64,000 nt of DNA from Myotis daubentonii (GCF_963259705.1 NC_081846.1:92764641-92828640); one strand, 5' to 3'; counted from the stretch's first letter, positions 31,991 through 43,505 are shown. Made by a program: numbers and translations. Notes: generated by a model from the letters alone, not told the origin.

Positions 31991-33603
31991 TAGTAATGTC
32001 TTCCACATTGGCTGTGTCATCCCCAGGTAACCAGCAGTGGCTATCACAAAGCTGTGGCTGTGGGAACAAGGAGGCAGGCAGGTGTGCAGGTGAGTGGCTT
32101 TGGGTCATGACAAGGGTTTCAGCTTTTTCTCCTGTAACCAGAGTAGCATTAGATTTTGTAATATAAATATAAAATGACTATTAAGTGATATCTTTATAGT
32201 AAATAGCTGCCATAAAAATAATTAACTGAAGAGTCCAAAATTCTCTGCCTGCCCGACTGCTGTGACATGTGACATGGTTGGGAAACGACCTCCCCACTCT
32301 GCAGAGGAAGGATGGGGAGCTTGCTCTCAGGCTCTCCATGTGTAACAGTGGTTCCTCCCAGGTAACCTGGGATAATTAGGCCCAGATTGTTCTCATTCTC
32401 TGGAGAGAAGCCAGTGCCAATGACTGTAGATATTGAACTGTTTAAGGAAATATGCAAGCCCCATTATGAACCCCTAGGATATGTGACCTCTGGTGAATGA
32501 AGTGGTTTGCATAAAATTTTGGAAAAAAAATCTTTTGAACAGAAATTATTAACAAACATGTTCTGAGTCTCTACTAACTGCCAAGACATAAAGATACCAT
32601 ACAAAGTAAATGCTGTCCCAATAGTCAATCCCTAACAAATCCTGTCTACTTTATAACCACGGTATACCCTTGTTTTTTATCCTCACCGCCATATTGTTAA
32701 CCCGAGCTTTTAACTTCTCTCATTTAGGTGAATGGAAACAACCTTCTGATTGTTTTTTGTTTTTGTTTTGGCAATTGTTTCCCATGCCTAATTGACTATC
32801 CCCTCTCAAAAATCCACGCTCTCCTGGAAAATACCCAGGCTGCTTCTGACTTTGCCTCCGATTTTTCTCCGCAGTCTCATCCCTCATCATCCTGGGTCCT
32901 GCAATTCCAGTAAAACTGAACATTTCCAGTGAAAGTCAAGGATTCAAAGGCCGCATCATGCTCTATCCGCTCAAACTTTTGGTCACCTTGGTGTGCATTT
33001 GGCCAACTCTTTGCATAGATAATTCTTTGTCATTGTCCCAAAACTCGCTGAATTAATCATGCCTTTTAATTTTCATATTTCTGATGCTTTGACATCTGGG
33101 CCTTTGCTGACCTGGGAAAGACAGAGCCTCTGAGGTTAGCCAATTCTGAGACACAATAAAAAGGTCGCCTGCTAACACACCTTACCTATGAAAACCAACC
33201 CATTCAGACCCCTTACTCAGACCACCTCCTTATTAGAATCTCCAGAGGCTCTCACCCTCCAGGCCCCTATCCCACTGCCCTATTCATCCTTGGACCAGGA
33301 TACAGGCTCCAAGGGACAGCCTTCCTCACTCCACAACCTGCTGGAATGATTCATGCTAGCTAAGTGTAAGCCTGTTTACTCTGTCTCTGGGTCCTTCCAT
33401 GAGACCACAGTAAGGATCTTTGTCATGCTTTGTCCTCCTGACAGACTCTAGTGTCTCTCTGGAGGTCCTGTGTGGCATGGTATGTCTCCCCCTATTGAGT
33501 AACAAATCATTTTTTCAATGGCAATCCTTTCCTCATCTGTCAGCCTCACCCATACCTGAATAATGACAAACATACATTCAAAATTTCTCACCTACTTAAC
33601 CAT
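31991..33603. other. Unassigned DNA, possibly with old LTR sequence
   Basis: No gene recognised. Around 33130-33480 a GACACAATAAAAAGGTCGCC stretch followed by C-rich text could be part of an LTR, but no ends are seen. Frames of 87 codons or fewer have no recognisable relatives. Confidence 0.3.
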
Positions 33604-33850
33604 CTTTTCTTTTTTTTTTTAATCCTCACCCAAGGATATTTTTTCCACTGATTTTTAGAGAGTGGAAAGGAGAGGGAGAGACAAAGAGAAACACTGATGT
33701 GAGAGAGACACATCAATTGGTTGCCTCCGGCATGCCCCAGATCAGGACCGGGAGCCTGCAACCAAGATACATGCTCTTGACTGGAATCGAACCCAAGACC
33801 CTTCAGTCTGCAGGCCGATGCTCTATCCACTGAGCCAAATCAGCTAGGGC
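33604..33850 (-). mobile_element. VES-type SINE (CCTCA...GGAT tail type)
   Basis: On the minus strand a head (GCTCAGTGGATAGAGCATCG, GGTTCGATTCC), a VES body and a tail with the complement of AATCCTCACCCAAGGATATT are present. The last motif ties it to the SINEs at 26941, 43323 and 54857. The 80-codon minus frame is SINE sequence. Confidence 0.92.
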
Positions 33851-34809
33851 TACCAACATAATCATCTTGTGGGAAACCTGCCCAAACCCCTTTTCTCTCT
33901 TAATCTAAATATGATGCAGTGGATCTCATCTATGCTTCCATTGGCCTCATCACACATTGCATTGAAATTGACTGATTCCATTGTAGATGGAATCTAGCCC
34001 ACCAAGCTGCCCGGTTAGAACTACATCTTGTACATAGACTTATGCCAACGCTTAAAAGAACACCTACGCCTATGGTACGACAAACTCTCCATTTAGGTTT
34101 ATTAAATTGACCTAAACCAGATTGCTCCAATGCAGCATGGTAAATACAAAGAGAGCAATAAACAGGGAGGGCATTGTGAGAACGCAAAGGATGCACGTGG
34201 GACTCTTACTTGACATGGGAGATTTTAAGAGGGTAAATTTTGGCTTGCTTTTTGGCTTTAAAAACCCAGGATATTTCTACTTTCAAAAAAATGTGTGCAT
34301 TGTTCCACAGTAAATTTAAAAGCACTAATAGAATGAAAAATGATAACCTCAGAATATGTTAACCTGGCATATTTTCAAAAGCAGAAAAAGTTATTACCTC
34401 AATTAAATTAGCTGCCCTGGATTCCATCTTCTTAAGGAATTTTCACCTTCCCTGTCTTTATTCCCTCTGCCGCTACCTTGGCCATGGCTTTTGTTGGCCA
34501 CATGCCTTCCTGGGGAAGGAAGGACCTAGAAGTGACTAAGTGTCCTGAGTTAAAGTCCCAGCTTGGCCATCGCTTTCACAACAAGGAAAAACTGTTAACC
34601 AAGCATGTGTCTCTCCAGTGTGCTCACATCATCTACCATCCAGCACTGGAGTGAAGCATAGTTACTCTACCGAATGTCTGTACATGTTAAGAGCTCAATG
34701 ATGTTAACAATCACTACCCTTGTAATAGCTTCCTCACTACTCTCCTCATTTCCAGTTGCAAACATGCCATTAAATCGTTACTCTCCATGGGCACTGTTCT
34801 GACATATCA
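33851..34809. other. Unassigned intergenic DNA
   Basis: No gene or repeat recognised. The 88-codon minus-strand frame at 33930-34196 has no relatives I know. Confidence 0.35.
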
Positions 34810-35080
34810 TTCTGGCTATTTTTTAATTAAATTTATTTGGGTGATATTGGTTAATAAGATGACATAGGTGTCAACTGAAACTTCTATGATGTATCATCTG
34901 TATATTGGATTGCGTGTTTACCACTCAAAGTTAAATCTCTTTCCTTCACCATGTATTTGATCCCCGTTACATTTTACTACATCTGCCCACCTCCCCCTTC
35001 CCCTCTGGTAACCACCATACTGTTGTCTGCGTCTATGTTTTTCTGTTTGTTTGTCCTACTTGTTCATCTGTTGTTTTTTT
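34810..35080 (-). mobile_element. L1 LINE 3' UTR, antisense
   Basis: Antisense L1 3' end: TTTATTTGGGTGATATTGGT, then GTTTACCACTCAAAGTTAAA, then CCTCTGGTAACCACCATACT, then TGTTGTCTGCGTCTATG. Confidence 0.85.
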
Positions 35081-35129
35081 TCTTGGCCATGTTTCAATCC
35101 TACCTTTAAATATTTTTCAAAAGTTTATG

Positions 35130-35350
35130 AGATAAAGTCTAAAATCTTTACTATGACACCAGAGACTCCAGTTATCAGCCCTTCTCTGGCCTGGCTGAGT
35201 GAGCCTCTTCCAGTAGCTACTGAATGCTCCACCTCTGCCTGCAGAAAGCTACACCCCCAACCCCCGCAGCCACACCCTTATGCCACACAAGTCAGTCCTC
35301 CTTGTTTGTCCCTGGTTCTTTTCAAGCTGCTTCCTCAGGACTAGGGTTCA
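35130..35350 (+). mobile_element. Probable L2 LINE remnant
   Basis: GATAAAGTCTAAAATCTTTA, then a CTCTGGCCTGGC-type phrase and a CCACACCCTTATGCC stretch, are in L2 order. The divergence is high. Confidence 0.4.
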
Positions 35351-35635
35351 GAGGGAGTTTTTCCAAGTCAGTCCGTACGCATGCCCTTCTAGAGGAATTA
35401 CCTAGGACTCCAGCAGCCTCCATCTCACTCATGATCCCTGCTGATTTTTACAGCTGGAGGTATGGGGACTTCTCTTCCTGACTCTGAAACCAAGGAGGGG
35501 CTGGGAATCCCCCTTACTCCTCAGGGGGGACCTCTGCAGCAGAGATATTTCCCCAGATTTTTAGATGTGGGACCAGTCAGTTCTACATGTCTGCCCCTTC
35601 TACTAGTCTCCCTATGGCTTATTTTATTTTAATTT
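35351..35635. other. Unassigned intergenic DNA
   Basis: Nothing recognised. Confidence 0.4.
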
Positions 35636-35850
35636 CTAGAGTTCCGATGCATGAAAATTCGTTCAAGAGTAGGACTTCCTTCCCCCCAGCTGCCAGTACC
35701 TAGGACCTAGGCTCGCTTCCCTCCTCCAGCCACCTGCAGACACCCGGGACCCAGACTGCCTCAGGCCCTGGCTAGATCAGGAAGGATATCTGGAATGACA
35801 TCCAGAAAATGTCTGGTCTAATTAGCATATTACCCTTTTATTATTATATA
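35636..35850 (-). mobile_element. Short Helitron, diverged
   Basis: The left end is CTAGAGTTCCGATGCATGAA. The right end is GCATATTACCCTTTTATTAT. The interior keeps the short-form phrases GGATATCTGGAATGACATCC and GTCTAATTAGCATATT. The exact 5' base is unclear in the AT-rich flank. Confidence 0.85.
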
Positions 35851-35963
35851 TTTTATTTTATTTATTTTAGAGCGAGAGCAAGCAAGGGAGAGAGAAGCAT
35901 TGATTTCATGGTCCACTTTTTTATGCATTAATTCTTATATGTGCCCTGATTGGGGATCAAACC

Positions 35964-36383
35964 TGTGGGAAACTGATATAGGGTTAAGCTTCTGACTGAC
36001 CTGTTGGCAAAGTCACAAAGGAGTCCCAGCTTAGAGGGCACAGTCCTCTTAGCATAATTAGGCTTGACCATATAACACTCCCTAGATCTTATCTGGGAAC
36101 CTAATGGGCTGAGGAAGTGCAGGAAGTGGAACCATGGTCAAAACAAGTGGAACTCACAAGAACAGTGTAACTATGGTAACCACTACCTTGTTTACCTCTC
36201 ACTATAAAAAGCTTGGTGAGGCCTGAGCACAGTGGAAGTCCTTCTCCTTGAGTTGGACTTGCCTGCCTGGTTCCCCAATATTTCCAAATTATCTCATGTC
36301 TTTTCTTTTTCATTTGTGTGCGGCTCCTGTTCCAGACCCAAACCCTGAACCACGCAGGACGTGGAAGGAAACATTTACTAACA
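35964..36383 (+). mobile_element. Solo LTR with a 6-bp TSD (class II/ERVK-like)
   Basis: It starts TGTGGGAAACTGATATAG and ends ATTTACTAACA. The exact 6-bp duplication CAAACC flanks it (35958-35963 and 36384-36389). A TATA-box-like site, CACTATAAAAAGC, lies at about 36199. A 6-bp duplication is typical of class II retroviruses. This is a 420-bp solo LTR with no internal genes. Confidence 0.9.
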
Positions 36384-36423
36384 CAAACCCACAACCTTGG
36401 TGCATCAAAATGATGCTCTATTC

Positions 36424-37018
36424 CAGTGGTCAGCAAACTGTGGCTCACGAGCCACATGCGACTCTTTGGCTCCTTGAGTGTTGTTATGCCCAGATTTCAA
36501 GATCCCCCAAGACAGACCACCAGGGAGCCGAGTCCAATGCAAAAGCAAAGAGTCCTTTTATTCAAGCCCAGGCTTGGTCCCCCTCCGCCTCCATTACTGG
36601 ATGCGAGAGAGAGCCCCGAGTCCCAAGGGAACAAAGAATTTATAGGGCTTGGGGTAGGGGGTGGGTGCACACTCTGACCACTGATTTGGCCGATTCTGGT
36701 TGGTTGAGTGAGGGCCGGGGGCTAGTGACTCAAGGGCAGGGTGCAGCTAGGGTCTGGTTACACAAAGACAGGGGGGTGGCTAGCATACTCTTGGCCTTGG
36801 GCTAGTTTCCCCTGCTTTCCCATTGGCTGAGATAAGGGCAGGCTGAGTAACTGATACATTCTGTGGCTTTTTCAGGGAGAGGAGTTAGAGACACAGCTAT
36901 CAGTTCCGTTCTGTCCCTTCAGTGTGGCCACAAAGTTTTCATACACTGTACGTGTGCGTTCACATGTGGTATTTTGTGGAAGAGCCACACTCAAGGGGCC
37001 ACAGTGTGCCAACCACCC
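36424..37018 (+). mobile_element. hAT-type non-autonomous DNA transposon, split by an LTR
   Basis: The left end is CAGTGGTCAGCAAACTG. The right end, GTGTGCCAACCACCC, is its diverged inverse. The flanking 8-mers CTCTATTC (36416-36423) and CTCTAACC (37019-37026) are an imperfect hAT target duplication; the second matches the intact SINE sequence. It resembles the better preserved copy at 37765-37969. An LTR (36482-36921) sits inside. Confidence 0.85.
36482..36921 (-). mobile_element. Solo LTR with a 4-bp TSD (gammaretrovirus-like), antisense
   Basis: The plus-strand ends are TGTTATGCCCAG and CTGTCCCTTCA. The duplication GTGT lies at 36478-36481 and 36922-36925. On the minus strand there is a GCCCTATAAATTC TATA region and a GAATAAAAGGACTC poly(A) signal in the correct order. 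A 4-bp duplication and this layout suit class I (gamma-type) elements. It is a solo LTR, 440 bp, with no viral genes. Confidence 0.9.
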
Positions 37019-37045
37019 CTCTAACCAAATGAGCTACCTGCCTAA

Positions 37046-37756
37046 GGCCATGACTTCTTCTTTAAATCCCTAGTTGTAGGACTTTGATTCAGCCTAACAT
37101 CTCTAAAATCTAACAAAATTTCTGACTCAGTCTGTGGAATAAACAGAGATGGAATGAAGACGTCACAAAACAAACACCTGATAGAGTTCTATTAGACTAT
37201 GAGTGATCCGTATAGAGAATTTGTTTCCAAACCTCAGCCAGTGTGTTCATTAGGCACTAATATTAAGAGTCAGAGGAAGAAAAATGAAGAAAAGAAGAAA
37301 TGATATATGATGCTAAATATTTTCTAGGAAATGAGTTTAGGTATTCTATAAATAGAGAAATGACTAAAACAGGTGTCTTGGTAAAAACTGAAATGTTTTT
37401 ACATTTTAATCACTGCATAAAAACTACAAAGCTGCCAATAGGGAATGCATAAGATTAAGTGATTAAAACAGTTAAATAATGAAGACCCATTTTTCGGATA
37501 AGAGAATAAAAAGCCCCCAAACCATTATATTGTTCTCCGTGATACACTCCTGAGGTTACCCAGGTGGTCATTTCCACACCCCTTCCATTCAAATCTTTCT
37601 TCTCAAAGCCTGAAATTATTTCCCCACCACTTTCCTATCATACCCTTTAAGAACAAGTTCAAATTATAGTCTGTCTGAGCAATTCCCCCTTACCTACTAT
37701 GACTCATATTAATTTGCAACTCAGCAGAGTAAAAGATGGTGTCTCTAAGAACAATT
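37046..37756. other. Unassigned DNA
   Basis: No gene. A stretch at about 37540-37720 (CCCTTTAAGAACAAGTTCAA) is faintly L2-like. Confidence 0.3.
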
Positions 37757-37764
37757 ATCTAAGG

Positions 37765-37969
37765 CAGTGGTCGGCAAACTCAACAGAGCCAAATATCAAT
37801 AGTACAATGATTGAAATTTCTTTTGAGAGCCTAATTTTTTTAACTTAAATTATATAAGTAGGTACGTTGTTATTAACTTAATTGGGGTACTCCTAAGGCT
37901 TAGGAAGAGCCACATTCAAGGGGCCAAAGAGCTGCATGTGGCTGGCGAGCTGCAGTTTGCTCACCACGG
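37765..37969 (+). mobile_element. hAT-type MITE with perfect 8-bp TSD
   Basis: The termini CAGTGGTCGGCAAACT and the complement of AGTTTGCTCACCACGG form ~16-bp inverted repeats. The 8-mer ATCTAAGG is repeated exactly at 37757-37764 and 37970-37977. At 205 bp it cannot encode a transposase. Confidence 0.95.
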
Positions 37970-38121
37970 ATCTAAGGGATAACCATATCGTGTAAAAGAG
38001 ATGAGGTGGTAGAGTTCAATTATTCCCAAACAAATTCATTTTCATATGATTTATAGAATAGATGAAATCAGATTGACAGAGAAGAGGATAGCTGGAAGTA
38101 CATGTAAAGGAAATTGCTGAA

Positions 38122-38497
38122 GTAGAAAAGAAGGATCTTTTACTCTTTGAGACAGTGTGTGTAGATTATTATGCTAAGTGAAATACGTCAGTCAGAAAAA
38201 TATAAGCATTGCATGATCTCACTCATATGTAGTCTAATGAACAAAATAAACTAATGAACTAAATAGATCCAGAGACATATAAGCATGGAACAGACTGTCG
38301 AAGGTCAAAGGGAAGGCAAGGGTGGGTGGGTGGATGAGAAGAGATCAACCAAAGAACTTGTATGCATATACTAGTATATGCATGGACACAGATAATAGTG
38401 TGGTGAAGGCCTGGGGCAGAGGGTGGGCTAGAAGAGATCAGTGGGGGGGAAATGTGGCATATGTGATGATTTCAACAATAAAGATTTAAAAAAAAGA
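38122..38497 (+). mobile_element. 5'-truncated L1 with 11-bp TSD
   Basis: The L1 3' end carries ATTATGCTAAGTGAAATACG and CATGATCTCACTCATATGTA, ending in TCAACAATAAAGATTTAAAA. AAATTGCTGAA flanks it at 38111-38121 and 38498-38508. It is a comparatively recent insertion. Confidence 0.9.
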
Positions 38498-38529
38498 AAA
38501 TTGCTGAAAATGTATAAGTGGTGGGTATT

Positions 38530-38885
38530 AGTCAGAAAAGCCTAGGTTATGATGCCTTAGCAAATAACTCCCAAAGTGCAGTTATTTAATGCACAAGTCA
38601 ATTCTGCCTTTTCTACAGTGTACCCAGTGGGTTGGTGGTATCTTGGTTATGCACAGTCACTAAAGACCCATGATAAGGGATGGTCCATTTCTTTTAGAGC
38701 ATCTTCTGCAGTATGCAACCTCCTCAGTTGCTGTACAGGGAGAGAGAAATACTGGCAAATTGCACATGGACTCACTACAGCCTCAGCCTGAACAGGAGAC
38801 ATATCACCTCCCAATAGCTCATTGACCTCAGAAATAGCCACACAGCCCCCTCTAAGAAAGGTGACTGAGAAATGTAGGAGAGTAA
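38530..38885 (+). mobile_element. Old interspersed repeat, family not named
   Basis: The order GATGCCTTAGCAAATAACTC, then CAGTTATTTAATGCACAAGT, then ATTGCACATGGACTCACTAC, then GAAATAGCCACACAGCCCCC and GAGAAATGTAGGAG fits an old mammalian repeat I recall but cannot name. It has no coding capacity. Confidence 0.45.
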
Positions 38886-39048
38886 ATAAAATAGTTACTG
38901 ATTGTTATCATCTCTTCCACTTAGTCTAAAAATCTTTCTATAGAATCTTCTAGATGGTACTGTGAGAGTTGATTTCAAAAACATGGTAGACCATAACTAT
39001 AAGAGTCTACTAGAGAAGGAAAAACCAAAAAAACAAAAATTACTGAGG

Positions 39049-39049
<1 letters not shown>

Positions 39050-39123
<74 letters not shown>

Positions 39124-39142
39124 TAGATATAGATATAGATAT
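39050..39142. repeat. Compound microsatellite (TA)n-(GA)n-(TAGATA)n
   Basis: TA units run 39050-39088, GA units 39089-39120 and TAGATA units to 39142. This looks like a stepwise expansion. Confidence 0.97.
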
Positions 39143-40440
39143 CCCAAAATATTTTACTCGGTTTTCTATGCTCTTTATCTAGTATAACTCCTCTTTATTA
39201 AAGACAAGGTATTGAAATATAACTTCTTTCTTACAAACAAGAAGGATCAGTGCCATCTGAGAATGATAATAAATCCTTGGATAGAAAAATTTTAAGGGAC
39301 CAGGGAATAAAACATGAACAAATATTTCTAAATCCTTCTAGATATATTCATCCAGGTTCTGTCAAGATGTAAGATGGAGTGCCTCCCTCCCATGTGCCAG
39401 AGAAGCTGCCAAAGGCTCTGCCTCTGGGTGCACATGGTTAAATAAACCTTGTTCCCACGCAAAGCAGGGACAGCAGATAAACACATGAAGTCATGTGTCC
39501 AGAAAACCATCACAGAATCTTCTGAAGTTTAAGGATTAAGAAAAAGAGAAAAATCAGATCTGTAGGTAGACATGACAGTAAGGGTTTGAAGAAATGTCAT
39601 AGTGCAAGTGACATTGAAAGAAACTTAAAAAACAGTTTGAGTATAATTGCAAATATTAGAAAAGTACTCATTTTTTTTTCAATATTTTTGACCACACATT
39701 GAAAAGAAAACTTATCTTCCCATTTACTCACTTGACAGAAGTGACAGGAGTCCATAGGGATACCACCTTTTCTGGTTCCATATCATTTGGTGTTGCCTTT
39801 TCCAATTGCTGTGCTGAATGTGAGTGTGAAAAACCAACCATGAGGCATAGGAAGCTGAGGGCTGAGAAGCCTGCTCATTTTCTTCTTCTTTCCCGTTGAT
39901 GGCTGAGTCAGCTTTTAAAATAACGCTTCCCTTATTTGTTATTCCCCTTCCTTAGCACCACTGCCAGCAGTGCTTTCCACTTCACATGAATTTTGGCCTA
40001 TTCCAATTTTCCACTTCTCTGCTTCTAATCCCATAGTTATAAATGGAATCCAGGAAACACTAATATCTCTTACTTGCAGGTACTGAATAGATAAATATTT
40101 CAAAGTGCTATATGTTTTATAGATCAGCTACTGAATGCATAGTAAGCAATATTTGAACCATTATAATATTTGTAAGATACATAAGCCAGGGACCAAAACA
40201 GGCAAGCTTCCCCTTCTCGCTAAATTTCTAAAGGTATCTTAATGACTGACTAGTGAGCCACTGTTCACATGTCTTTTCTGTATCTAAGTACTGGAGACAT
40301 GGCAGAGATTGAAGTAGAGAAAAGTCACCAAAATGCCAACAGTAAGTTGGGTAATTTAATGCGAGCTCACTCATTGACAGGCAGACATCCCCAGTGCCCA
40401 GCATGAGGCTGCGCCCAGTGGCAGTACTCAGTTCCTGTGA
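39143..40440. other. Unassigned intergenic DNA
   Basis: No gene or clear repeat. The frame at 39699-39899 (66 codons) has no relatives I know. Confidence 0.35.
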
Positions 40441-40760
40441 GTCTTTGTCCTTAGCCATTCCTTCACTCATTCAATCAACAAATACTCACTGAGCACTCAT
40501 ATTTTATGGCTTAAACTATCCTGCAATGATAAAAGGACAAGTCGATCACTTCTCAGTAGGTTCTTGGTCACCAGAAGAGAAACCTGTGTCCATAGGCAAT
40601 GGGGCCTAATAAGGGCAGTGATAGGAACACGCAGGGCTGGGAAGTGCAGGGAGGCACCAATCGTGAGGAGCCCAAGGGGCTTCCAGCTGGAAGTGATGAC
40701 TGAACAGGTGGTCAAAGGATGAATAGGAGTCAGCCAGGTCAGAAACTTCAAACTGCGTAT
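40441..40760 (-). mobile_element. Possible old L2/MIR-like remnant
   Basis: CACTCATTCAATCAACAAAT, then ACTCACTGAGCACTC, is the antisense of the L2/MIR terminus. The following ~250 bp has faint similarity to an old mammalian repeat. Low confidence. Confidence 0.4.
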
Positions 40761-40984
40761 CTTAGAAAGAATGGTATATGTAGGGAACTGCAGGTGGTTC
40801 AGTATGATGAGAGCAGTTCATGACAATGAGCATGTGATACATAAAAACAGAAAGTGAGCAATGATCTGTGCTTCAAAAACATTGGCGTTCTTTGGGACAA
40901 TTCAAGATAAAAAGTAGCACTTTGGGGTGGTCCATTGTGTGCATATGTGTATTTGGTCTTTTTACATATTTTTAAAATGCAATA

Positions 40985-41110
40985 GTCTTCAATTAAGTTT
41001 TGCAGTTGAGAAAACTAGGACACAGAGATTAAATAATTTTTCCTTGGCTCTTCATCAAGTAAATTACAAAATTAATCTGCAAGTCATGGACTCTAAAGTT
41101 GACAAAAGTA
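40985..41110 (-). mobile_element. Probable MIR SINE remnant
   Basis: GCAGTTGAGAAAACTAGGAC, then ACAGAGATTAAATAATTTTT, is the antisense MIR core. Confidence 0.5.
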
Positions 41111-41334
41111 GACGAAAATTCTAGTTCAATGATATTTGAAACAAGACCAAGGGGCATACATTCTGAGTATAAAAATTTGAAGAAGGGAAAAAATCTGTGT
41201 TGTTAGAGTGCATATAGAAAAATCATGTGGTAGGTAAAATGTGAACCTGAAATGCAGGCTACAAATTCACAGGGAAAGGAGGAAAATATTTTTACAGGCA
41301 GAAAATAAATTGTTGCTTAAGAAATTGTCATTCA

Positions 41335-41552
41335 GCCCTAACCAGTTTGGCTCAGTGGATAGAGCATTGGTCTGTGGACTGAAGGGTCCCAGGTTTGATT
41401 CTGGCCAAGGGCATGTACCTTGGTTGCGGGCACATCCCCAGTAGGAGGTGTGCAGGAGGCAGCTGATTGATGTTTCTCTCTCATCAATATTTCTAACTCT
41501 CTATCCCTCTCCCTTCCTCCCTGTAAAAAATCAATAAAATATATTTAAAAAA
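41335..41552 (+). mobile_element. VES-type SINE, full length with 16-bp TSD
   Basis: The head (GGCTCAGTGGATAGAGCATT, GGTTTGATTC), body and AAATCAATAAAATATATTTA tail are complete. AAGAAATTGTCATTCA flanks it exactly at 41319-41334 and 41553-41568. Confidence 0.97.
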
Positions 41553-41568
41553 AAGAAATTGTCATTCA

Positions 41569-42082
41569 TTTGTGGTTTAATTCTTTTGTTATGCATTATT
41601 CTTGTAAAAGGACAATGGAGGATTCAACAAATATTTATTACCTATGAAATATTAAATCCTATGCCTCTTTATAAGCTTTCTCTCAACCCCTACCACAAAC
41701 TAATATTTTCCATCCATTAAATGGGAATGAATCCATATTAAATGTAAAAATATAAGTGAGGCATATACATAGACCAGTACTTGGCATAGAGTAGGCTGTT
41801 GGCTGACATCACCTTCATTTTACAGGTAAAGAAACTGCCTTGTGGGAGATCAAATACTGTGCTTTCAAGTATCCAACTAGAGGAGAAACGAGTGCATTGT
41901 AACCCATATATATCATACCTTCACAGCCTTTTAATTAAACCAGACAAAACTATTTGTCTAGGGTTAAACTGAGGCAGAACTTTAATAGACAATGTAGGCA
42001 TTCAAGGAGGCAAGAATACTCTGCCCAAAACTAAATCTCTCATATTTGATTGCCCCACAACCCCCGCCCATTTATATCTTCA
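41569..42082. other. Unassigned intergenic DNA
   Basis: No gene is seen. A faint MIR-like phrase (CCTTCATTTTACAGG) is at about 41811. Confidence 0.35.
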
Positions 42083-42496
42083 CTAGTAGCCCTGTGCCTG
42101 GATCCCTGCGCGAGTGGCTCACGGCCACTGCCTCAGCTGGCCACCCTGCCCACCACTGCTGGTCGCTCTCAGAGCTTGTAGCTCACTGCTCCGCCCTCCT
42201 GTAGCTCTCCTCACTCTTAGCTCACTGCCCTTCCCTCCTGTAGCTCTCCTCACTCTTAGCTCACTGCCCCGCCCTCCTGTAGCTCTCCTCACTCTTAGCT
42301 CACTGCCCTTCCTTCCTGTAGCTCTCCTCACTCTTAGCTCACTGCCCTTCCTTCCTGTAGCTCTCCTCACTCTTAGCTTGCTGCCCCTCCCTCCTATGGC
42401 TCTCCCCATTCTTAGCTCACTGCCCTTCCCTCCTGTGGTTCTCTGCTGCTTGTAGATTGTTTGTCCTGGCTAATTTCATGTTCCTCTATTATTATA
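42083..42496 (-). mobile_element. Probable Helitron with a 39-bp VNTR
   Basis: The left end CTAGTAGCCCTGTGCCTGG, followed by ATCCCTGCGCGAGTGG, matches a diverged Helitron 3' end on the minus strand. The right end near TTCCTCTATTATTATATTA suits the 5' end. The middle is a clean 39-bp tandem repeat. The exact 5' end is uncertain. Confidence 0.75.
42181..42453. repeat. 39-bp tandem repeat, seven units
   Basis: Units start at 42181, 42220, 42259, 42298, 42337, 42376 and 42415, each beginning GCTCACTGCCC and ending CTCACTCTTA. The spacing is exact. The period is a multiple of three, so the 113-codon plus and 96-codon minus frames are artefacts of the array. Confidence 0.97.
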
Positions 42497-43322
42497 TTAA
42501 ATTTCAGGAACTTGAAGCTTCATGAAATTGTCATCAATTCCAATTGCTTAAAATTAGATAGATAGTATGAGCAAGATAGAGAAATAGATATTAGGCATTT
42601 ATACTTTACTATGATTTTACTACCATGCTTGAACTCTTCCTTACATGTTCTTCATATTGTAAACCTTTTCTATGATCTATAATTAACAAGTATACATTTT
42701 CAGGTGATTTCAGTGACCAGTGAGCAGGTGAAGTGTCAGAAGACCCCTTAGTCATTACAAGCAGACTCTATCCTTTGATTTAGCAAATCCAAACCATATT
42801 CAAATATCAAAAGAATGTAAAGTCACCAGGCTTTACAGAATCTCCAAAGTGATAAAATGAACCAGTTTCAAGGGAACAAGAATGACACTCATTAAGTAGT
42901 TTTAAAAATTAGGTATGTTAATACATCTTCAGTCCATAGGAGCAGCAATCAAATGAAAATAGGTTTAAAGAGTGGCTCTGGCCTCTGTGGTGTGTGTGTC
43001 CTGGGACAGATACCATCTTTTTTAATAACTTTGCTGTATTTCTTTACCAGATTATTGAAAAGTGCTTAATGAGCAGTTTTCCTCAGAGAAAATATCAAGT
43101 TCTCAGAAGCAGTTGCCGTGAGAGATACTCTCAAAGCCTGATAATATCATGTTTATACTTTTACATTTCTTCCTAGAGTGTTAAAAATGGTGGTGCTTTC
43201 CTTTATTCCTCTTTAAAACTATGTTTTGCTTATAAAAATAAGACATTTTCACAGTAGAAAACCTGCAAATGAAAAAGTATAAAGAACAATAGAGAGCTAT
43301 TTATGAAAAAGTATAAAGAACA
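42497..43322. other. Unassigned DNA with a 20-bp duplication
   Basis: No gene. The 20-mer ATGAAAAAGTATAAAGAACA occurs at 43269-43288 and 43303-43322, separated by 14 bp and ending exactly where the next SINE begins. Confidence 0.45.
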
Positions 43323-43505
43323 GCTGTCAGGCGGTTCAGTTGGAGCAGCATCCCATAGACCAACAGGTTTGATTCCTGGTCAGGGCACACACCTAGGTTG
43401 GGGTTCAATCGCCAGTCAGGGTGCATATAGGAGGCAACCAATCAATGTTCCTCTCTCTCTCTCTAATAAATCAATAAACATATTCTCAGATGAGGATAAA
43501 AACAC
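43323..43505 (+). mobile_element. tRNA-derived SINE, diverged
   Basis: The head is eroded (GGTTCAGTTGGAGCA, GGTTTGATTCC). The body (GGTCAGGGCACACACCTAGG), the CT tract and the TCTCAGATGAGGATAAAAA tail are clear. Confidence 0.85.

Larger units (their letters stand above)
35855..37045 (-). mobile_element. Old tRNA-derived SINE split by an LTR and a hAT element
   Basis: Three segments belong to one SINE on the minus strand: 35855-35963 (tail and body), 36384-36423 (middle) and 37019-37045 (head). Joining points are set by target duplications of the two insertions. Key phrases on plus: GTGCCCTGATTGGGGATCAA, then CCCACAACCTTGGTGCATCA, then CTCTAACCAAATGAGCTACC. It is an older tRNA SINE type than the VES copies elsewhere. 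Confidence 0.85.

Noticed and set aside
36248..36805. 185-codon open frame
   Set aside because: It runs across an LTR, a SINE piece, a hAT end and a second antisense LTR, so it cannot be a single gene.
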